Assembly: GCA_015056175.1 (NCBI GenBank)
Contig: SVGT01000018.1
Location: forward strand, 1-41,146
DNA length: 41,146 bases
Reading direction: 5' to 3'
Source of the DNA: Clostridiales bacterium
Lineage (GTDB): Bacteria > Bacillota > Clostridia > Christensenellales > Aristaeellaceae
Made by a program: the position numbers and the translations under genes. Numbering within the stretch: the first letter of the stretch is position 1; each line of letters begins with the position of its first letter. Shown here piece after piece: positions 30,179 to 38,534 of this stretch. The notes beneath the pieces were generated by a model, which saw only the letters and a program-made list of their open reading frames with translations, was not told the origin of the DNA and did no database searches.

Positions 30179-30949
30179 ATGAAAAAGTTTGCTGCTATCC
30201 TGATGGCCCTGGTGATGATCCTGTCCGTGTCCGCGTTTGCCGAAGAAGGCAACTACCTGACCTGGGCAACCGAAGCTACCTTTGCTCCCTACGAATTCTA
30301 CGGTGAAGGCGAAGAAGTCATCGGTATCGATGCCGAAATCGCCGACGCCATCGCCAAGAAGCTGGGCTATGACGGCGCCAAGGCCGAAGACATGGGCTTT
30401 GATTCCATCCTGCCCGCCGTCACCGAAGGCAAGGTTGACATGGCTCTGGCCGGTCTGACTGCCAACTCCGAGCGCATGAACAGCGTGTACTTCTCCTTCC
30501 CCTATGCCACTTCCACTCAGGTTGTGATCGTGAAGGAAGGCAGCCCCATCACCACTGTGGATGACCTGTTCGTTGAAGGCAACAACTACGCCATCGGCGT
30601 GCAGCTGGGCACCACCGGTTATCTGTATGCCACCTGGGATATCGAAGAAGCCGGTCTGGGCACCGTGGAAAGCTATCCCTCCTACGTGGACGCTGTGCAG
30701 GCTCTGCTGAACGGCAAGGTGGACTGCGTGCTGATCGACGGCGCTCCCGCTGACGTGTTCGTTGCCGAAAACGAAGGCCTCCAGATTCTGGAAAGCGCCT
30801 ACACCGTTGAAAGCTACGCCATCGCCATCTCCAAGGACAACGTGGAACTGCTGGGCAAGGTGACTGCCGCTCTGCAGGATCTGATCGCTGACGGCACCGT
30901 GGACGCCATCATCGAAAAGTACATCCCCGCTGACGAAGCTGCCGAATAA
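30179..30949 (+). CDS. Amino-acid ABC transporter substrate-binding protein
   Basis: The 256-residue family 3 (polar amino acid) solute-binding protein has a signal peptide at residues 1-21 with cleavage after SAFA and no lipobox Cys. So it would be released or held by other means, unusual for a Gram-positive-type cell. LTWATEATFAPYEFYGEGEE and the IGIDAEIADAIAKKLG motif are diagnostic. GFDSILPAVTEGKVDMALAG and a second lobe from about residue 115 follow. Codon bias is strong, typical of a very highly expressed gene. The ligand is likely arginine or another basic amino acid, judged from the ARG-box-like sites upstream. Confidence 0.93.
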   Translation: MKKFAAILMALVMILSVSAFAEEGNYLTWATEATFAPYEFYGEGEEVIGIDAEIADAIAKKLGYDGAKAEDMGFDSILPAVTEGKVDMALAGLTANSERMNSVYFSFPYATSTQVVIVKEGSPITTVDDLFVEGNNYAIGVQLGTTGYLYATWDIEEAGLGTVESYPSYVDAVQALLNGKVDCVLIDGAPADVFVAENEGLQILESAYTVESYAIAISKDNVELLGKVTAALQDLIADGTVDAIIEKYIPADEAAE

Positions 30950-30974
30950 CAAGCATACAAAGCATGAATAAGAT

Positions 30975-30997
30975 GGGAAGCGGATGATCCGCTTCCC
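30975..30997 (+). other. Intercistronic hairpin after the binding-protein gene
   Basis: GGGAAGCGGA and TCCGCTTCCC form a perfect 10-bp stem with a 3-nt loop, followed by TCTTC. It probably protects the upstream mRNA or partly terminates transcription, giving more binding protein than permease. Confidence 0.65.
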
Positions 30998-31025
30998 TCT
31001 TCATGTGTGAATGGAGGTACACCCC

Positions 31026-31766
31026 TTGCTGAATGCCTTTGCCGAATGGTTTTCCGGTGTGAAAGCCGAATTCGTACTGAACTTTATTACCAAGAACCGC
31101 TGGAAGATGATGCTGACGGGCGTGGAAAATACGCTGATCATCACCTTTGTGGCGGGTTTGATGGGTATTGCCATCGGTATTGTGGTGGCTATCATCCGCT
31201 CTACCTGGGACAAAACCCATGATACCATGCGCCCCGGCATCGGCAAGGCGGCATTCTCTGTGATCAACTGGATCGCCAAGGTGTATCTGACCGTGATCCG
31301 CGGTACGCCCCTTGTGCTGCAGCTGCTGATCATGTACTTCATCATCTTTGCATCGTCCAGAAACGATCTGGGCATTGCTATTCTGGCCTTTGGCATCAAC
31401 TCCGGTGCCTACGTGGCGGAAATCTTCCGCGGCGGCATCATGTCCATCAGCAAGGGACAGTTTGAAGCCGGCCGCAGCCTGGGCTTCAACTATGTGCAGA
31501 CCATGCTCTACATCGTCACCCCCCAGGTGTTCAAAAACGTACTGCCCACGCTGCTCAACGAATTCATCGCCCTGCTGAAGGAAACGTCCGTTGCGGGCTA
31601 TGTGACCGTGATGGACCTGACCTACGCCGCCAGCCGCATCCGCGCCGCCACCTTTTCGCCCTTTATGCCTTTGGTTGGCTCGGCTGCGATCTATCTGGCG
31701 CTGGTCATGTTCTTTACCTGGCTGGTAGGCAAACTGGAGAGGAGGCTGCGTAAGAGTGAGCGCTGA
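31026..31766 (+). CDS. Amino-acid ABC transporter permease
   Basis: The 246-residue HisM/GlnP-type permease has about five transmembrane helices, from [20 protein letters not shown] onward. The EAA loop, which contacts the ATPase, reads [34 protein letters not shown] is the other signature. The start is assigned to TTG at 31026, 8 nt after GGAGG; the ATG at 31011 contains that Shine-Dalgarno sequence itself. The C-terminus overlaps the ATPase gene by 11 nt. Confidence 0.9.
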   Translation: MLNAFAEWFSGVKAEFVLNFITKNRWKMMLTGVENTLIITFVAGLMGIAIGIVVAIIRSTWDKTHDTMRPGIGKAAFSVINWIAKVYLTVIRGTPLVLQLLIMYFIIFASSRNDLGIAILAFGINSGAYVAEIFRGGIMSISKGQFEAGRSLGFNYVQTMLYIVTPQVFKNVLPTLLNEFIALLKETSVAGYVTVMDLTYAASRIRAATFSPFMPLVGSAAIYLALVMFFTWLVGKLERRLRKSER

Positions 31767-32508
31767 TAACAAGCATGTGATGATCAAGGTGGAAAACCTG
31801 CAGAAGCATTTTAACGACGGCGAGCTCAAGGCGCTCAACGGCGTCAACGCCCAGATCCATCAGGGCGAAGTGGTGGTCGTCATCGGCCCCTCCGGCAGCG
31901 GCAAGAGCACCTTCCTGCGCTGCCTGAACCTGCTGGAAGTGCCCACTGCCGGTACCGTGACCTTTGAAAACGTGGATATTACGGACAAGAAGGTGAACAT
32001 CAACATCCATCGCCAGAAGATGGGGATGGTGTTCCAGCAGTTTAACCTGTTTCCCCATATGACGGTGCTCAAGAATATGACCGTCGCGCCCACCACTTTG
32101 CTTAAAAAGAGCAAGGAAGAAGCGGAAAAGAAAGCCCGCGAGCTGCTCAAGCGCGTTAACCTGGCAGACCGTGCCGACGCCTATCCCCATCAGCTGTCCG
32201 GCGGCCAGCAGCAGCGTATTGCCATTGTGCGCGCGCTGTGCATGGATCCGCAGGTGATGCTCTTTGACGAACCTACCAGCGCGCTGGACCCCGAAATGGT
32301 GGGCGAGGTGCTGGACGTAATGAAGGGCCTGGCACAGGAAGGCATGACCATGGTGGTGGTTACCCACGAAATGGGCTTTGCCCGCGAGGTGGCCGACCGC
32401 GTGATCTTCATGGACGGGGGCGTCATCGTGGAAGAAGGTACGCCGGATGAGATCTTCAACCATCCCACCCAGCAGCGCACCAAGGACTTCCTCAACAAAG
32501 TGCTGTAA
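31756..32508 (+). CDS. Amino-acid ABC transporter ATP-binding protein
   Basis: The 250-residue GlnQ/ArtP-type ATPase has Walker [12 protein letters not shown]-loop [12 protein letters not shown], signature [15 protein letters not shown], Walker [14 protein letters not shown] and switch His VVTHEMGFA. It uses a GTG start with GAGGAGG 11 nt upstream. It completes a three-gene importer (binding protein, one permease, ATPase); the permease presumably works as a homodimer. Confidence 0.96.
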   Translation: MSADNKHVMIKVENLQKHFNDGELKALNGVNAQIHQGEVVVVIGPSGSGKSTFLRCLNLLEVPTAGTVTFENVDITDKKVNINIHRQKMGMVFQQFNLFPHMTVLKNMTVAPTTLLKKSKEEAEKKARELLKRVNLADRADAYPHQLSGGQQQRIAIVRALCMDPQVMLFDEPTSALDPEMVGEVLDVMKGLAQEGMTMVVVTHEMGFAREVADRVIFMDGGVIVEEGTPDEIFNHPTQQRTKDFLNKVL

Positions 32509-32514
32509 CATTTC

Positions 32515-32539
32515 ACGCCGTCTTCGGACGGCGTTTTTT
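32515..32539 (+). terminator. Terminator of the ABC transporter operon
   Basis: ACGCCGTC and GACGGCGT form an 8-bp stem closed by a TTCG tetraloop, followed by TTTTT. Confidence 0.9.
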
Positions 32540-32580
32540 GCTGGAAATGCATAATTCGACCCAATTAGCGCCTTTTGCAC

Positions 32581-32609
32581 TTGTAATTTTTCCGAAACAG
32601 GCGTACAAT
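32581..32609 (+). promoter_or_regulatory. Promoter of the Mrp-family gene
   Basis: TTGTAA (32581-32586), 17 bp and TACAAT (32604-32609), 55 bp before the ATG, which has AGGAAGGAA upstream. Confidence 0.6.
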
Positions 32610-32664
32610 AGTGTTGCTGTTTTGATACAGATTGATTATATGATATAGGAAGGAACTGTATAAA

Positions 32665-33489
32665 ATGAGCGAATGCACCCATGACTGCTCTACCTGCAGT
32701 CAGAATTGTTCCAGCCGTGATCCCAAGTCCCTGCTCGCCCAGCCCCATGCAACGACCCATGTAAAGAAGGTCGTGGCCGTCATGAGCGGTAAGGGCGGCG
32801 TGGGTAAGTCCATGGTCACCTCCCTTCTGGCCGTCATGGCCCAGCGTATGGGCTACAAGACCGCCGTGCTGGACGCCGATATCACCGGCCCCTCCATTCC
32901 CAAGGCCTTTGGCCTGCACGAATCCGCTATGGGTACCGAGGACGGCATCCTGCCCTCCGAAACCCGCACCGGCATCAAGGTGATGAGCTTGAACCTGCTG
33001 CTGGAAGATGAAACGGCTCCCGTCGTTTGGCGCGGCCCCGTCATCGCCGGCACGGTGAAGCAGTTCTGGACCGACGTGCTCTGGGGCGATCTGGACATCA
33101 TGTTCATCGACATGCCTCCCGGAACGGGCGACGTGCCCCTGACCGTGTACCAGAGCATTCCTGTGGACGGCGTTGTGGTGGTCACCACGCCCCAGTCCCT
33201 GGTGGGCATGATCGTGGAAAAGGCTGTCAACATGGCCGGCATGATGGATATCCCTGTGCTGGGTCTGGTGGAAAACATGAGCTACGTGAAGTGCCCCGAT
33301 TGCGGCAAGCACGTGAACGTGTTCGGCGAAAGCCATGCGGACGATACCGCCGCCAAGTTCGGTCTGAAGATGCTGGGTCAGCTGCCCATCGATCAGAAGC
33401 TGGCCGGCGCCTGCGATACCGGTATGGTGGAGCTGTTTGAAGGCGATTGGCTGGAAGAAGCTATGAAGGAGATCTGCAAGGATCTGTAA
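32665..33489 (+). CDS. Mrp/NBP35-family Fe-S cluster carrier ATPase
   Basis: The 274-residue cytoplasmic P-loop ATPase assembles and transfers 4Fe-4S clusters. A short Cys-rich N-terminus (CTHDCSTCSQNCSS) precedes the deviant Walker A MSGKGGVGKS. DADITGPSIPKAFGL and MFIDMPPGTGDVPLT follow. The cluster-bridging CxxC (YVKCPDCGK) is at about residue 212. The N-terminal Cys set is of the NBP35 type, common in Clostridia. It has its own promoter and terminator. Confidence 0.95.
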   Translation: MSECTHDCSTCSQNCSSRDPKSLLAQPHATTHVKKVVAVMSGKGGVGKSMVTSLLAVMAQRMGYKTAVLDADITGPSIPKAFGLHESAMGTEDGILPSETRTGIKVMSLNLLLEDETAPVVWRGPVIAGTVKQFWTDVLWGDLDIMFIDMPPGTGDVPLTVYQSIPVDGVVVVTTPQSLVGMIVEKAVNMAGMMDIPVLGLVENMSYVKCPDCGKHVNVFGESHADDTAAKFGLKMLGQLPIDQKLAGACDTGMVELFEGDWLEEAMKEICKDL

Positions 33490-33497
33490 GCAATCTG

Positions 33498-33525
33498 CGG
33501 GCGTGCCTTTGACGCGCCCGTTTTT
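33498..33525 (+). terminator. Terminator after the Mrp gene
   Basis: CGGGCG and CGCCCG form a stem around an 11-nt loop, followed by TTTTT. Confidence 0.7.
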
Positions 33526-33539
33526 CAATGGGAGTGCGT

Positions 33540-34313
33540 ATGGAAAAGATCATGCTTTGGCCGGGCGTTGCGCCCCATACCGAGGATTGCGGCGATCAGG
33601 AGCAGCCGGGGATCTATCCCTTCCCCGTGGCAGGCAGCCGCGGCGCCGTGGTGGTGTGCCCCGGCGGTGCGTACAGCCATAAGGCGATGCATGAAGGGGA
33701 TCCGATCTGCGAAATGCTGAATCGGGCGGGCATCTCCGCCTTCCGGCTGGATTACCGTGTGGCGCCCTGCCGTCACGATACGCCCCTTACGGACGCCGGA
33801 CGGGCGATTCGTCTGGTGCGCAGCATGGGTTATGAAAAGGTGGGCATCCTGGGCTTTTCTGCCGGCGGAAATCTGTGCTGCTGCGCATCTGTGCTCTATG
33901 ATGGGGGAGACCCGGATAGCGACGATCCTGTCGAGCGCCTTTCCTCCCGTCCCGACGTCTTTGTGCCCTGCTATGCGGTGGTTTCTCTGCTGCACTTCAG
34001 TCACCTGGGCTCCACCAGGAATTTGCTGGGCGAGGACTGCGAGGATCTGGCTCTGCGCAGCCGCTATTCTGCCGAGGTGCATGTGACGCATGATACGCCG
34101 CCGGCCTTCATCTGGCATACGGCGGACGATACCTGCGTGGACGTGCGCAACAGCCTGATGCTGGCCTCTGCACTGCATGAATGCGGCGTGGAGTATGAAA
34201 TGCACATCTATCCCCACGGCCCCCACGGCATGGGACTTGCTACTGACGATCCGGTGGTATCCGCATGGAGCAGGGACTGTCAGTCGTTCCTGATCCGTCA
34301 CGGCTTTGCCTAA
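33540..34313 (+). CDS. Alpha/beta hydrolase (esterase/acetylxylan esterase-like)
   Basis: The 257-residue cytoplasmic hydrolase has an oxyanion-hole motif VVVCPGGAYSHKAMHEG, nucleophile Ser in ILGFSAGGNL (about residue 109), Asp in ADDTCVDVRN and His in GPHGMGLAT. The pattern fits BD-FAE-type esterases that act on acetylated sugars, but the substrate is unproven. The start at 33540 follows GGGAG by 5 nt; the ATG four codons earlier forms part of that site. It is followed after 33 nt by the YitT gene. Confidence 0.88.
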   Translation: MEKIMLWPGVAPHTEDCGDQEQPGIYPFPVAGSRGAVVVCPGGAYSHKAMHEGDPICEMLNRAGISAFRLDYRVAPCRHDTPLTDAGRAIRLVRSMGYEKVGILGFSAGGNLCCCASVLYDGGDPDSDDPVERLSSRPDVFVPCYAVVSLLHFSHLGSTRNLLGEDCEDLALRSRYSAEVHVTHDTPPAFIWHTADDTCVDVRNSLMLASALHECGVEYEMHIYPHGPHGMGLATDDPVVSAWSRDCQSFLIRHGFA

Positions 34314-34346
34314 GCTTTGAGCGCATAAACAAAAGGAGGATTCGTA

Positions 34347-35216
34347 ATGAATCTGACCAAGGCCCAAAAGAAGAAGATCCGGGATCTGGTGTACCTGAAC
34401 GTGGGTACGTTGATCCTGGCCATCGGCGTATACTTTTTCAAGTTCATCAACAATTTCTGTACCGGCGGCGTCAGCGGTATTTCCATCGTGGTCAGCCATC
34501 TGATCCCTTCGGTTTCCACTGCTACCATGAACATGATTTTGAACGTGGTGCTACTGGTGCTGGGTCTTGCCATCATCGGCCCCGGCTTTTCCCTGCGCAC
34601 GGCGTATTCCGCGGTGCTCTCCTCCGCCGTTACGCTGCTGCTTGAAAAGGTATTTCCGCTGGCTGCACCCATGACCGGGCAGCCCTTCCTGGAGCTGATT
34701 TTTGCCGTGGCGCTGCCCGCCGTGGGCTCTGCCATGCTGTTCCTGGCTGACGCCAGCAGCGGCGGTACGGATATCCTGGCCATGATCCTGAAAAAGTACA
34801 CCCGTTTGAACATCGGCAGCGCCCTGGTCTGCGTGGACTGCGTGGTGGCCGTCAGCGCCTGCTTCATTTTCAATATGGAAACGGGTCTGTTCTCCATCCT
34901 GGGTCTGCTGCTCAAGGCGTTCATGGTGGATTATGTGATGGACAGCATGGAGACCTTCAAGGTGTTCCATATTGTCACCAGCAATCCGGAGCCCATCTGT
35001 GCATTCATCATGGAGAACCTGGGCCACAGCGCCACTGTGACGCGAGGTGAGGGCAGCTACACCAAAGAGGAGCGCCACGTGCTGATGACCGTGGTCAACC
35101 GTTCCCAGGCGCTTGCGCTGCAGAAGTTTGTGCGCAAGACCGATCCGCACAGCTTTATGACCATCACCACCAGCAGCCACATCATCGGCAAGGGCTTCCG
35201 CGGCATGTCGGAATAA
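34347..35216 (+). CDS. YitT family membrane protein
   Basis: The 289-residue protein has five to six transmembrane segments in the first 195 residues (VYLNVGTLILAIGVYFFKFI; NFCTGGVSGISIVVSHLIPS). A cytoplasmic DUF2179 domain follows (VFHIVTSNPEPICAFIMENL to the end). Conserved SGGTDI and GEGSYTKEERHVL motifs are present. YitT proteins are widespread in Firmicutes; their transported substrate is unknown. GGAGG lies upstream of the ATG. Confidence 0.93.
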   Translation: MNLTKAQKKKIRDLVYLNVGTLILAIGVYFFKFINNFCTGGVSGISIVVSHLIPSVSTATMNMILNVVLLVLGLAIIGPGFSLRTAYSAVLSSAVTLLLEKVFPLAAPMTGQPFLELIFAVALPAVGSAMLFLADASSGGTDILAMILKKYTRLNIGSALVCVDCVVAVSACFIFNMETGLFSILGLLLKAFMVDYVMDSMETFKVFHIVTSNPEPICAFIMENLGHSATVTRGEGSYTKEERHVLMTVVNRSQALALQKFVRKTDPHSFMTITTSSHIIGKGFRGMSE

Positions 35217-35228
35217 ATACATCCATCC

Positions 35229-35259
35229 AGCGTCTGCATCGGTGCAGGCGCTTTTTTTG
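35229..35259 (+). terminator. Terminator after yitT
   Basis: AGCGTCTGCA and TGCAGGCGCT form a 10-bp stem (one G-U) with loop TCGG, followed by seven T. Confidence 0.9.
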
Positions 35260-35269
35260 TAAGTTTTTG

Positions 35270-35320
35270 TTGACAATGCATGGAAACGGAATATAATGAT
35301 ATATGAGCATTTGCTCATAT
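35270..35320 (+). promoter_or_regulatory. Metal-regulated promoter and ArsR/SmtB-type operator
   Basis: TTGACA (35270-35275), a 16-bp spacer and TATAAT (35292-35297) are followed immediately by ATATGAGCA-TT-TGCTCATAT (35301-35320). This is a perfect 9-2-9 palindrome of the SmtB/CzrA operator type, placed to block initiation when the repressor is metal-free. Confidence 0.88.
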
Positions 35321-35364
35321 GATGAAGTAAAGAGATTGCAAGATATGTGTTTCGGGAGGTAAGT

Positions 35365-35760
35365 ATGATCGACTCGGATAAGCTGCTGGTGTACGCGCCG
35401 GGCGGCAGTGTGCCCTCTGCCGAGTGTGACAGCGTGCATGAGCATCCGGACATGGCGGCGCTCCGGCAGATGATGCCGCCGGAGGAGAGGTTGGATGATT
35501 TGGCGGAATTGTACAAAATCTTTGGCGATTCCACCCGGGTGAAGATCTTGTATGCGCTGCTGGAAGCGGAGATGTGCGTGTGCGATATCGCGTCCCTGCT
35601 GTGTATGACCCAGAGCGCCATTTCCCATCAGCTGCGCATGCTCAAGCAGACCAAGCTGGTCAAGAGTCGCCGCGCCGGCAAAACGGTGTTTTATTCTCTG
35701 GCGGATGACCATGTGAGCACCATTCTCAGCATGGGCATGGAACACCTGGAAGAAACCTGA
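35365..35760 (+). CDS. ArsR/SmtB family metal-sensing repressor
   Basis: The 131-residue winged-helix repressor carries the alpha3-type metal motif MCVCDIASLL and the recognition helix TQSAISHQLRMLKQ. The C-terminal helix DDHVSTILSMGMEHLEE fits the alpha5 zinc site of SmtB/CzrA (Asp, His ... His, Glu). Having both sites suggests zinc, cadmium or lead sensing. The start at 35365 follows GGGAGG by 5 nt. The next gene is a P1B ATPase 13 nt downstream, so this is a self-regulated metal-efflux operon. Confidence 0.93.
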   Translation: MIDSDKLLVYAPGGSVPSAECDSVHEHPDMAALRQMMPPEERLDDLAELYKIFGDSTRVKILYALLEAEMCVCDIASLLCMTQSAISHQLRMLKQTKLVKSRRAGKTVFYSLADDHVSTILSMGMEHLEET

Positions 35761-35773
35761 GGAGGACGGCGAC

Positions 35774-38113
35774 ATGACAAAGCATTGTCATTGCGGGCAT
35801 AAAGAGGATCATCAGCACGAAGCGGAAAAGAAGTGCTGCTGTGAGCACAAGCATGAGCATCATGAGCATGTCCACGGCTGCGGCTGCGGTCACAAGCACG
35901 AGCATCATGAGCACGAACATAGCTGCGGCTGTGAGCACAAGCATGAGCATCATGGTCATGAACACGGTTGCGGCTGTGAGCATAAGCATGAACATCATGA
36001 GCACGAACATAGCTGCTGCTGCGGTCACAAGCATGAACATCATGGTCATGAACATGGCTGCGGCTGTGAGCACAAGCATGAACATCATGGTCATGAACAT
36101 GGCTGCGGCTGCGGTCACAAGCATGAACATCATGGTCATGAACATAGCTGCGGCTGTGAGCATAAGCATGAACATCATGAGCACGAACATAGCTGCGGCT
36201 GCGGTCATGACCACTGGCACGGTCCGGAGATCAGCTGCGGCTGCGGCTGTGGACACGATCACGGTCATGGCGGGGAAGAGGACAGAAAAAAGCTGATCAT
36301 CCGTCTGTGCGTATCGGTGGCATTGGCGGCATGCGCTGCGCTGCTGCCGGTGGGCGGACTGGTAAAGACGGTACTGTTCCTGATCGCTTACATCGTGATC
36401 GCCTATGATATTCTCCTGCGCTCCCTGCGCAACATCCGCAAGGGGCAGATCTTTGACGAAAACTTTTTGATGGCGGTGGCGTCCGTGGGCGCTATGTGCC
36501 TGGGCGATTTTACCGAGGGCGTGGCGGTCATCGTGCTGTATCAGCTGGGCGAAATGCTGCAAGATATGGCGGTGGACAAGAGCCGCAGGAATATTGCCGA
36601 ATTGATGGATATCCGTCCCGATCATGCCGACGTGGTAACGGACGGGGGCATCGTCCGGATGCATCCCGCAGACGTTGCCATCGGCTCCGTCATTGTGGTC
36701 AAGCCCGGCGAAAAAATCCCGCTGGACGGCGAAGTGACGGAAGGCGTCAGTACGGTGGATACGGCTGCGCTCACCGGTGAAAGCGTGCCCAGGAGCGTCC
36801 GGAAGGGTTCCCCGGTGCTCAGCGGCTGCGTGAATATGACGGGTGAAATCCGGGTGCGCACTGCCAGGGCCTTTGGCGAAAGCACGGTGAGCCGGATTCT
36901 GGATATGGTGGAGCATGTCGGCGCCAACAAGGCGCGTCCCGAACAGTTTATTACCCGCTTTGCCCGGGTGTACACGCCCATCGTGGTGGGGCTTGCCGTG
37001 CTGCTGGCGCTGTTGCCGCCCCTGTTTACCGGTTTTGATTTTGCACCCTGGGTGCATCGTGCGCTGACCTTTCTGGTCATTTCCTGTCCCTGCGCACTGG
37101 TGATCTCCGTGCCGCTCACCTTCTTCAGCGGCATCGGCGGCGCATCCCGAAAGGGCGTGCTGATCAAGGGCGCCTCCTATCTGGAAAAGCTGGCAGATGC
37201 GGATATTGTGGTATTTGACAAAACGGGCACGCTGACCAAAGGCGAATTTGCCGTGCAGGAAGTGCGTGTCCGTACGGGCAGCGAGGATGAGATGGTGCGC
37301 CTTGCCGCTGCGGTGGAAAAGAGCAGCAACCACCCCATTGCCCAGTCGCTGTGCGCATACTGCAAGGAGGATATCTTGCCTGCCGCCGGGCAGGTGCAGG
37401 AAGTTGGCGGCATGGGCGTGAAGGGCCGGGTTGATGGCCATGAGATCTATGTGGGCAACGACAGGCTGATGCGTGAAGCGGGCGTCACGGAAGCGCTGGA
37501 GAATTCGGACGATACGCTGGTGCACGTGGCAATGGATCAGGTATATCTTGGCGCCGTTGTGATCGCCGATTCCGAAAAGGCAAATGCCAGGGCTGCTCTG
37601 GCCGGCCTTAAGCAGCTTGGCATCAGGAAAAATGTGATCCTGTCCGGCGACAGGGCGCAGGCGGCCCAGCGCGTGGGTCAGCGGCTCTGTGCGGATCAGG
37701 TGATTGGCGAACTGCTGCCCGACGGCAAGGTGCGGGAAGTGGAAAAGCTGCTGAAAGAAAAGCAGGAAAAGGGCGCTCTCATCTTTGTGGGCGACGGTAT
37801 CAACGATGCGCCTGTACTGGCCCGTGCGGACGTAGGCGTGGCCATGGGTGCGCTGGGCTCCGACGCTGCCATCGAGGCTGCGGACGTGGTGCTGATGGAC
37901 GATGATCCCATGAAGCTGCCTCTGGCGGTGCGTATTGCCCGCGGCACCATGCGCGTCTGCATGCAGAACATCGTATTTGCGCTGGGCGTCAAGGTGCTGG
38001 TGCTGCTGCTTGGCGCACTGGGCTTTGCATCCATGTGGATGGCTGTGTTTGCAGACGTGGGCGTGTGCCTGATGGCAGTTGCAAACGCCATGCGCGCCAT
38101 GCACATCAAATAA
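35774..38113 (+). CDS. Zn/Cd-type heavy-metal P1B ATPase with His/Cys-rich repeat N-terminus
   Basis: The 779-residue inner-membrane pump exports soft divalent metals. The first 170 residues are eight 15-residue His/Cys repeats instead of an HMA domain. The ATPase core follows: TGES in DTAALTGESVPRS, the transport-site CPC in VISCPCALVIS, the phosphorylated DKTGTLTKG, SSNHPIAQS and GDGINDAPVLARAD. The CPC motif with no Cu-type MxxM or HMA-CXXC features places it in the ZntA/CadA group. The ArsR partner upstream agrees. The His-rich tail may store or buffer zinc. Overlapping long reading frames in other phases are by-products of the repeats. Confidence 0.95.
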   Translation: MTKHCHCGHKEDHQHEAEKKCCCEHKHEHHEHVHGCGCGHKHEHHEHEHSCGCEHKHEHHGHEHGCGCEHKHEHHEHEHSCCCGHKHEHHGHEHGCGCEHKHEHHGHEHGCGCGHKHEHHGHEHSCGCEHKHEHHEHEHSCGCGHDHWHGPEISCGCGCGHDHGHGGEEDRKKLIIRLCVSVALAACAALLPVGGLVKTVLFLIAYIVIAYDILLRSLRNIRKGQIFDENFLMAVASVGAMCLGDFTEGVAVIVLYQLGEMLQDMAVDKSRRNIAELMDIRPDHADVVTDGGIVRMHPADVAIGSVIVVKPGEKIPLDGEVTEGVSTVDTAALTGESVPRSVRKGSPVLSGCVNMTGEIRVRTARAFGESTVSRILDMVEHVGANKARPEQFITRFARVYTPIVVGLAVLLALLPPLFTGFDFAPWVHRALTFLVISCPCALVISVPLTFFSGIGGASRKGVLIKGASYLEKLADADIVVFDKTGTLTKGEFAVQEVRVRTGSEDEMVRLAAAVEKSSNHPIAQSLCAYCKEDILPAAGQVQEVGGMGVKGRVDGHEIYVGNDRLMREAGVTEALENSDDTLVHVAMDQVYLGAVVIADSEKANARAALAGLKQLGIRKNVILSGDRAQAAQRVGQRLCADQVIGELLPDGKVREVEKLLKEKQEKGALIFVGDGINDAPVLARADVGVAMGALGSDAAIEAADVVLMDDDPMKLPLAVRIARGTMRVCMQNIVFALGVKVLVLLLGALGFASMWMAVFADVGVCLMAVANAMRAMHIK
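35843..36202 (+). repeat. Eight tandem 45-bp repeats encoding 15-residue His/Cys units
   Basis: Eight consecutive units follow the pattern [E/G]HKHEHH[E/G]H[E/V]H[G/S]C[G/C]C with no indels. Units differ at few positions, and several are nearly identical in DNA sequence, so the array has probably expanded recently. Each unit carries six or seven His and two or three Cys. Confidence 0.95.
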
Positions 38114-38123
38114 ATGAGTAACA

Positions 38124-38153
38124 AAAAAGACCCGTGTACGCACGGGTCTTTTT
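38124..38153. terminator. Bidirectional terminator
   Basis: AAAAAGACCCGTG and CACGGGTCTTTTT pair with loop TACG. It serves the ATPase operon and the convergent NUDIX operon. Confidence 0.9.
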
Positions 38154-38160
38154 GATGCGC

Positions 38161-38277
38161 TTACAGGGCAAAAATGCCAAGCGCCGCAAAGAGGGTGGAG
38201 GAGATGAGAAGCACGCAGAGCGCGATGCACAGGATGCGCACGGCCAGCTTGCGCTTGTCGGCATGGGATCTTTTCAT
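38161..38277 (-). CDS. Small single-span membrane protein (38 residues)
   Basis: The basic N-terminus (MKRSHADKRKLAVR) is followed by one hydrophobic helix (ILCIALCVLLISSTLFAALG). GGAG lies 6 nt before the ATG. It is the last gene of the minus-strand operon, 11 nt after the TSCPD gene. Similar 35-45-residue membrane peptides are common in Clostridia; no function is known. Strand, spacing and ribosome binding site support a real gene. Confidence 0.7.
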   Translation of the reverse strand: MKRSHADKRKLAVRILCIALCVLLISSTLFAALGIFAL

Positions 38278-38288
38278 TTTTATCTCCT

Positions 38289-38534
38289 TTACGCCTGGGC
38301 TTCCCACGCTTCGATGGCACGGGCTACCTGATCGGGGCAGGACGTATCGCCGCGGCAGGGGATGCCCTTGAGCAGCGCCTTCACATCTTCCGCCTTGCGG
38401 CCCACGCACATCTTGCCAAGGCCGTTGGTGTTGCCACGGCAGCCGCCGATGATCTGGCAATGGGTGATGATGCCGTCCACGATCTCGATATCGATCTGGC
38501 GGGAGCAGGTACCCTGGGTCTTATAATGCAGCAT
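38289..38534 (-). CDS. TSCPD domain protein (TIGR03905 type)
   Basis: The 81-residue protein has conserved Cys residues: GTCSRQIDIE, IIGGCRGNTNGLGKMCVGRK, IPCRGDTSCPDQVARAI. The TSCPD domain is also found at the end of some vitamin-B12-dependent ribonucleotide reductases; the stand-alone form has no proven function. The start at 38534 (MLHYKTQG) follows GGAGG by 9 nt. It overlaps the GNAT gene's 3' end by 14 nt. Confidence 0.9.
   Translation of the reverse strand: MLHYKTQGTCSRQIDIEIVDGIITHCQIIGGCRGNTNGLGKMCVGRKAEDVKALLKGIPCRGDTSCPDQVARAIEAWEAQA

Noticed and set aside
31714-33528. 604-codon minus-strand frame across the ATPase and Mrp genes
   Set aside because: It spans two well-identified genes, a terminator and a promoter; no motif.
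35843-36202. CRISPR-like array
   Set aside because: The 45-bp units are contiguous, without spacers, and are in frame within the ATPase gene.
35726-38320. 864-codon minus-strand frame with Met/Phe/Ala repeats
   Set aside because: The apparent repeats are the complement of the His/Cys repeat of the metal pump; no independent support.
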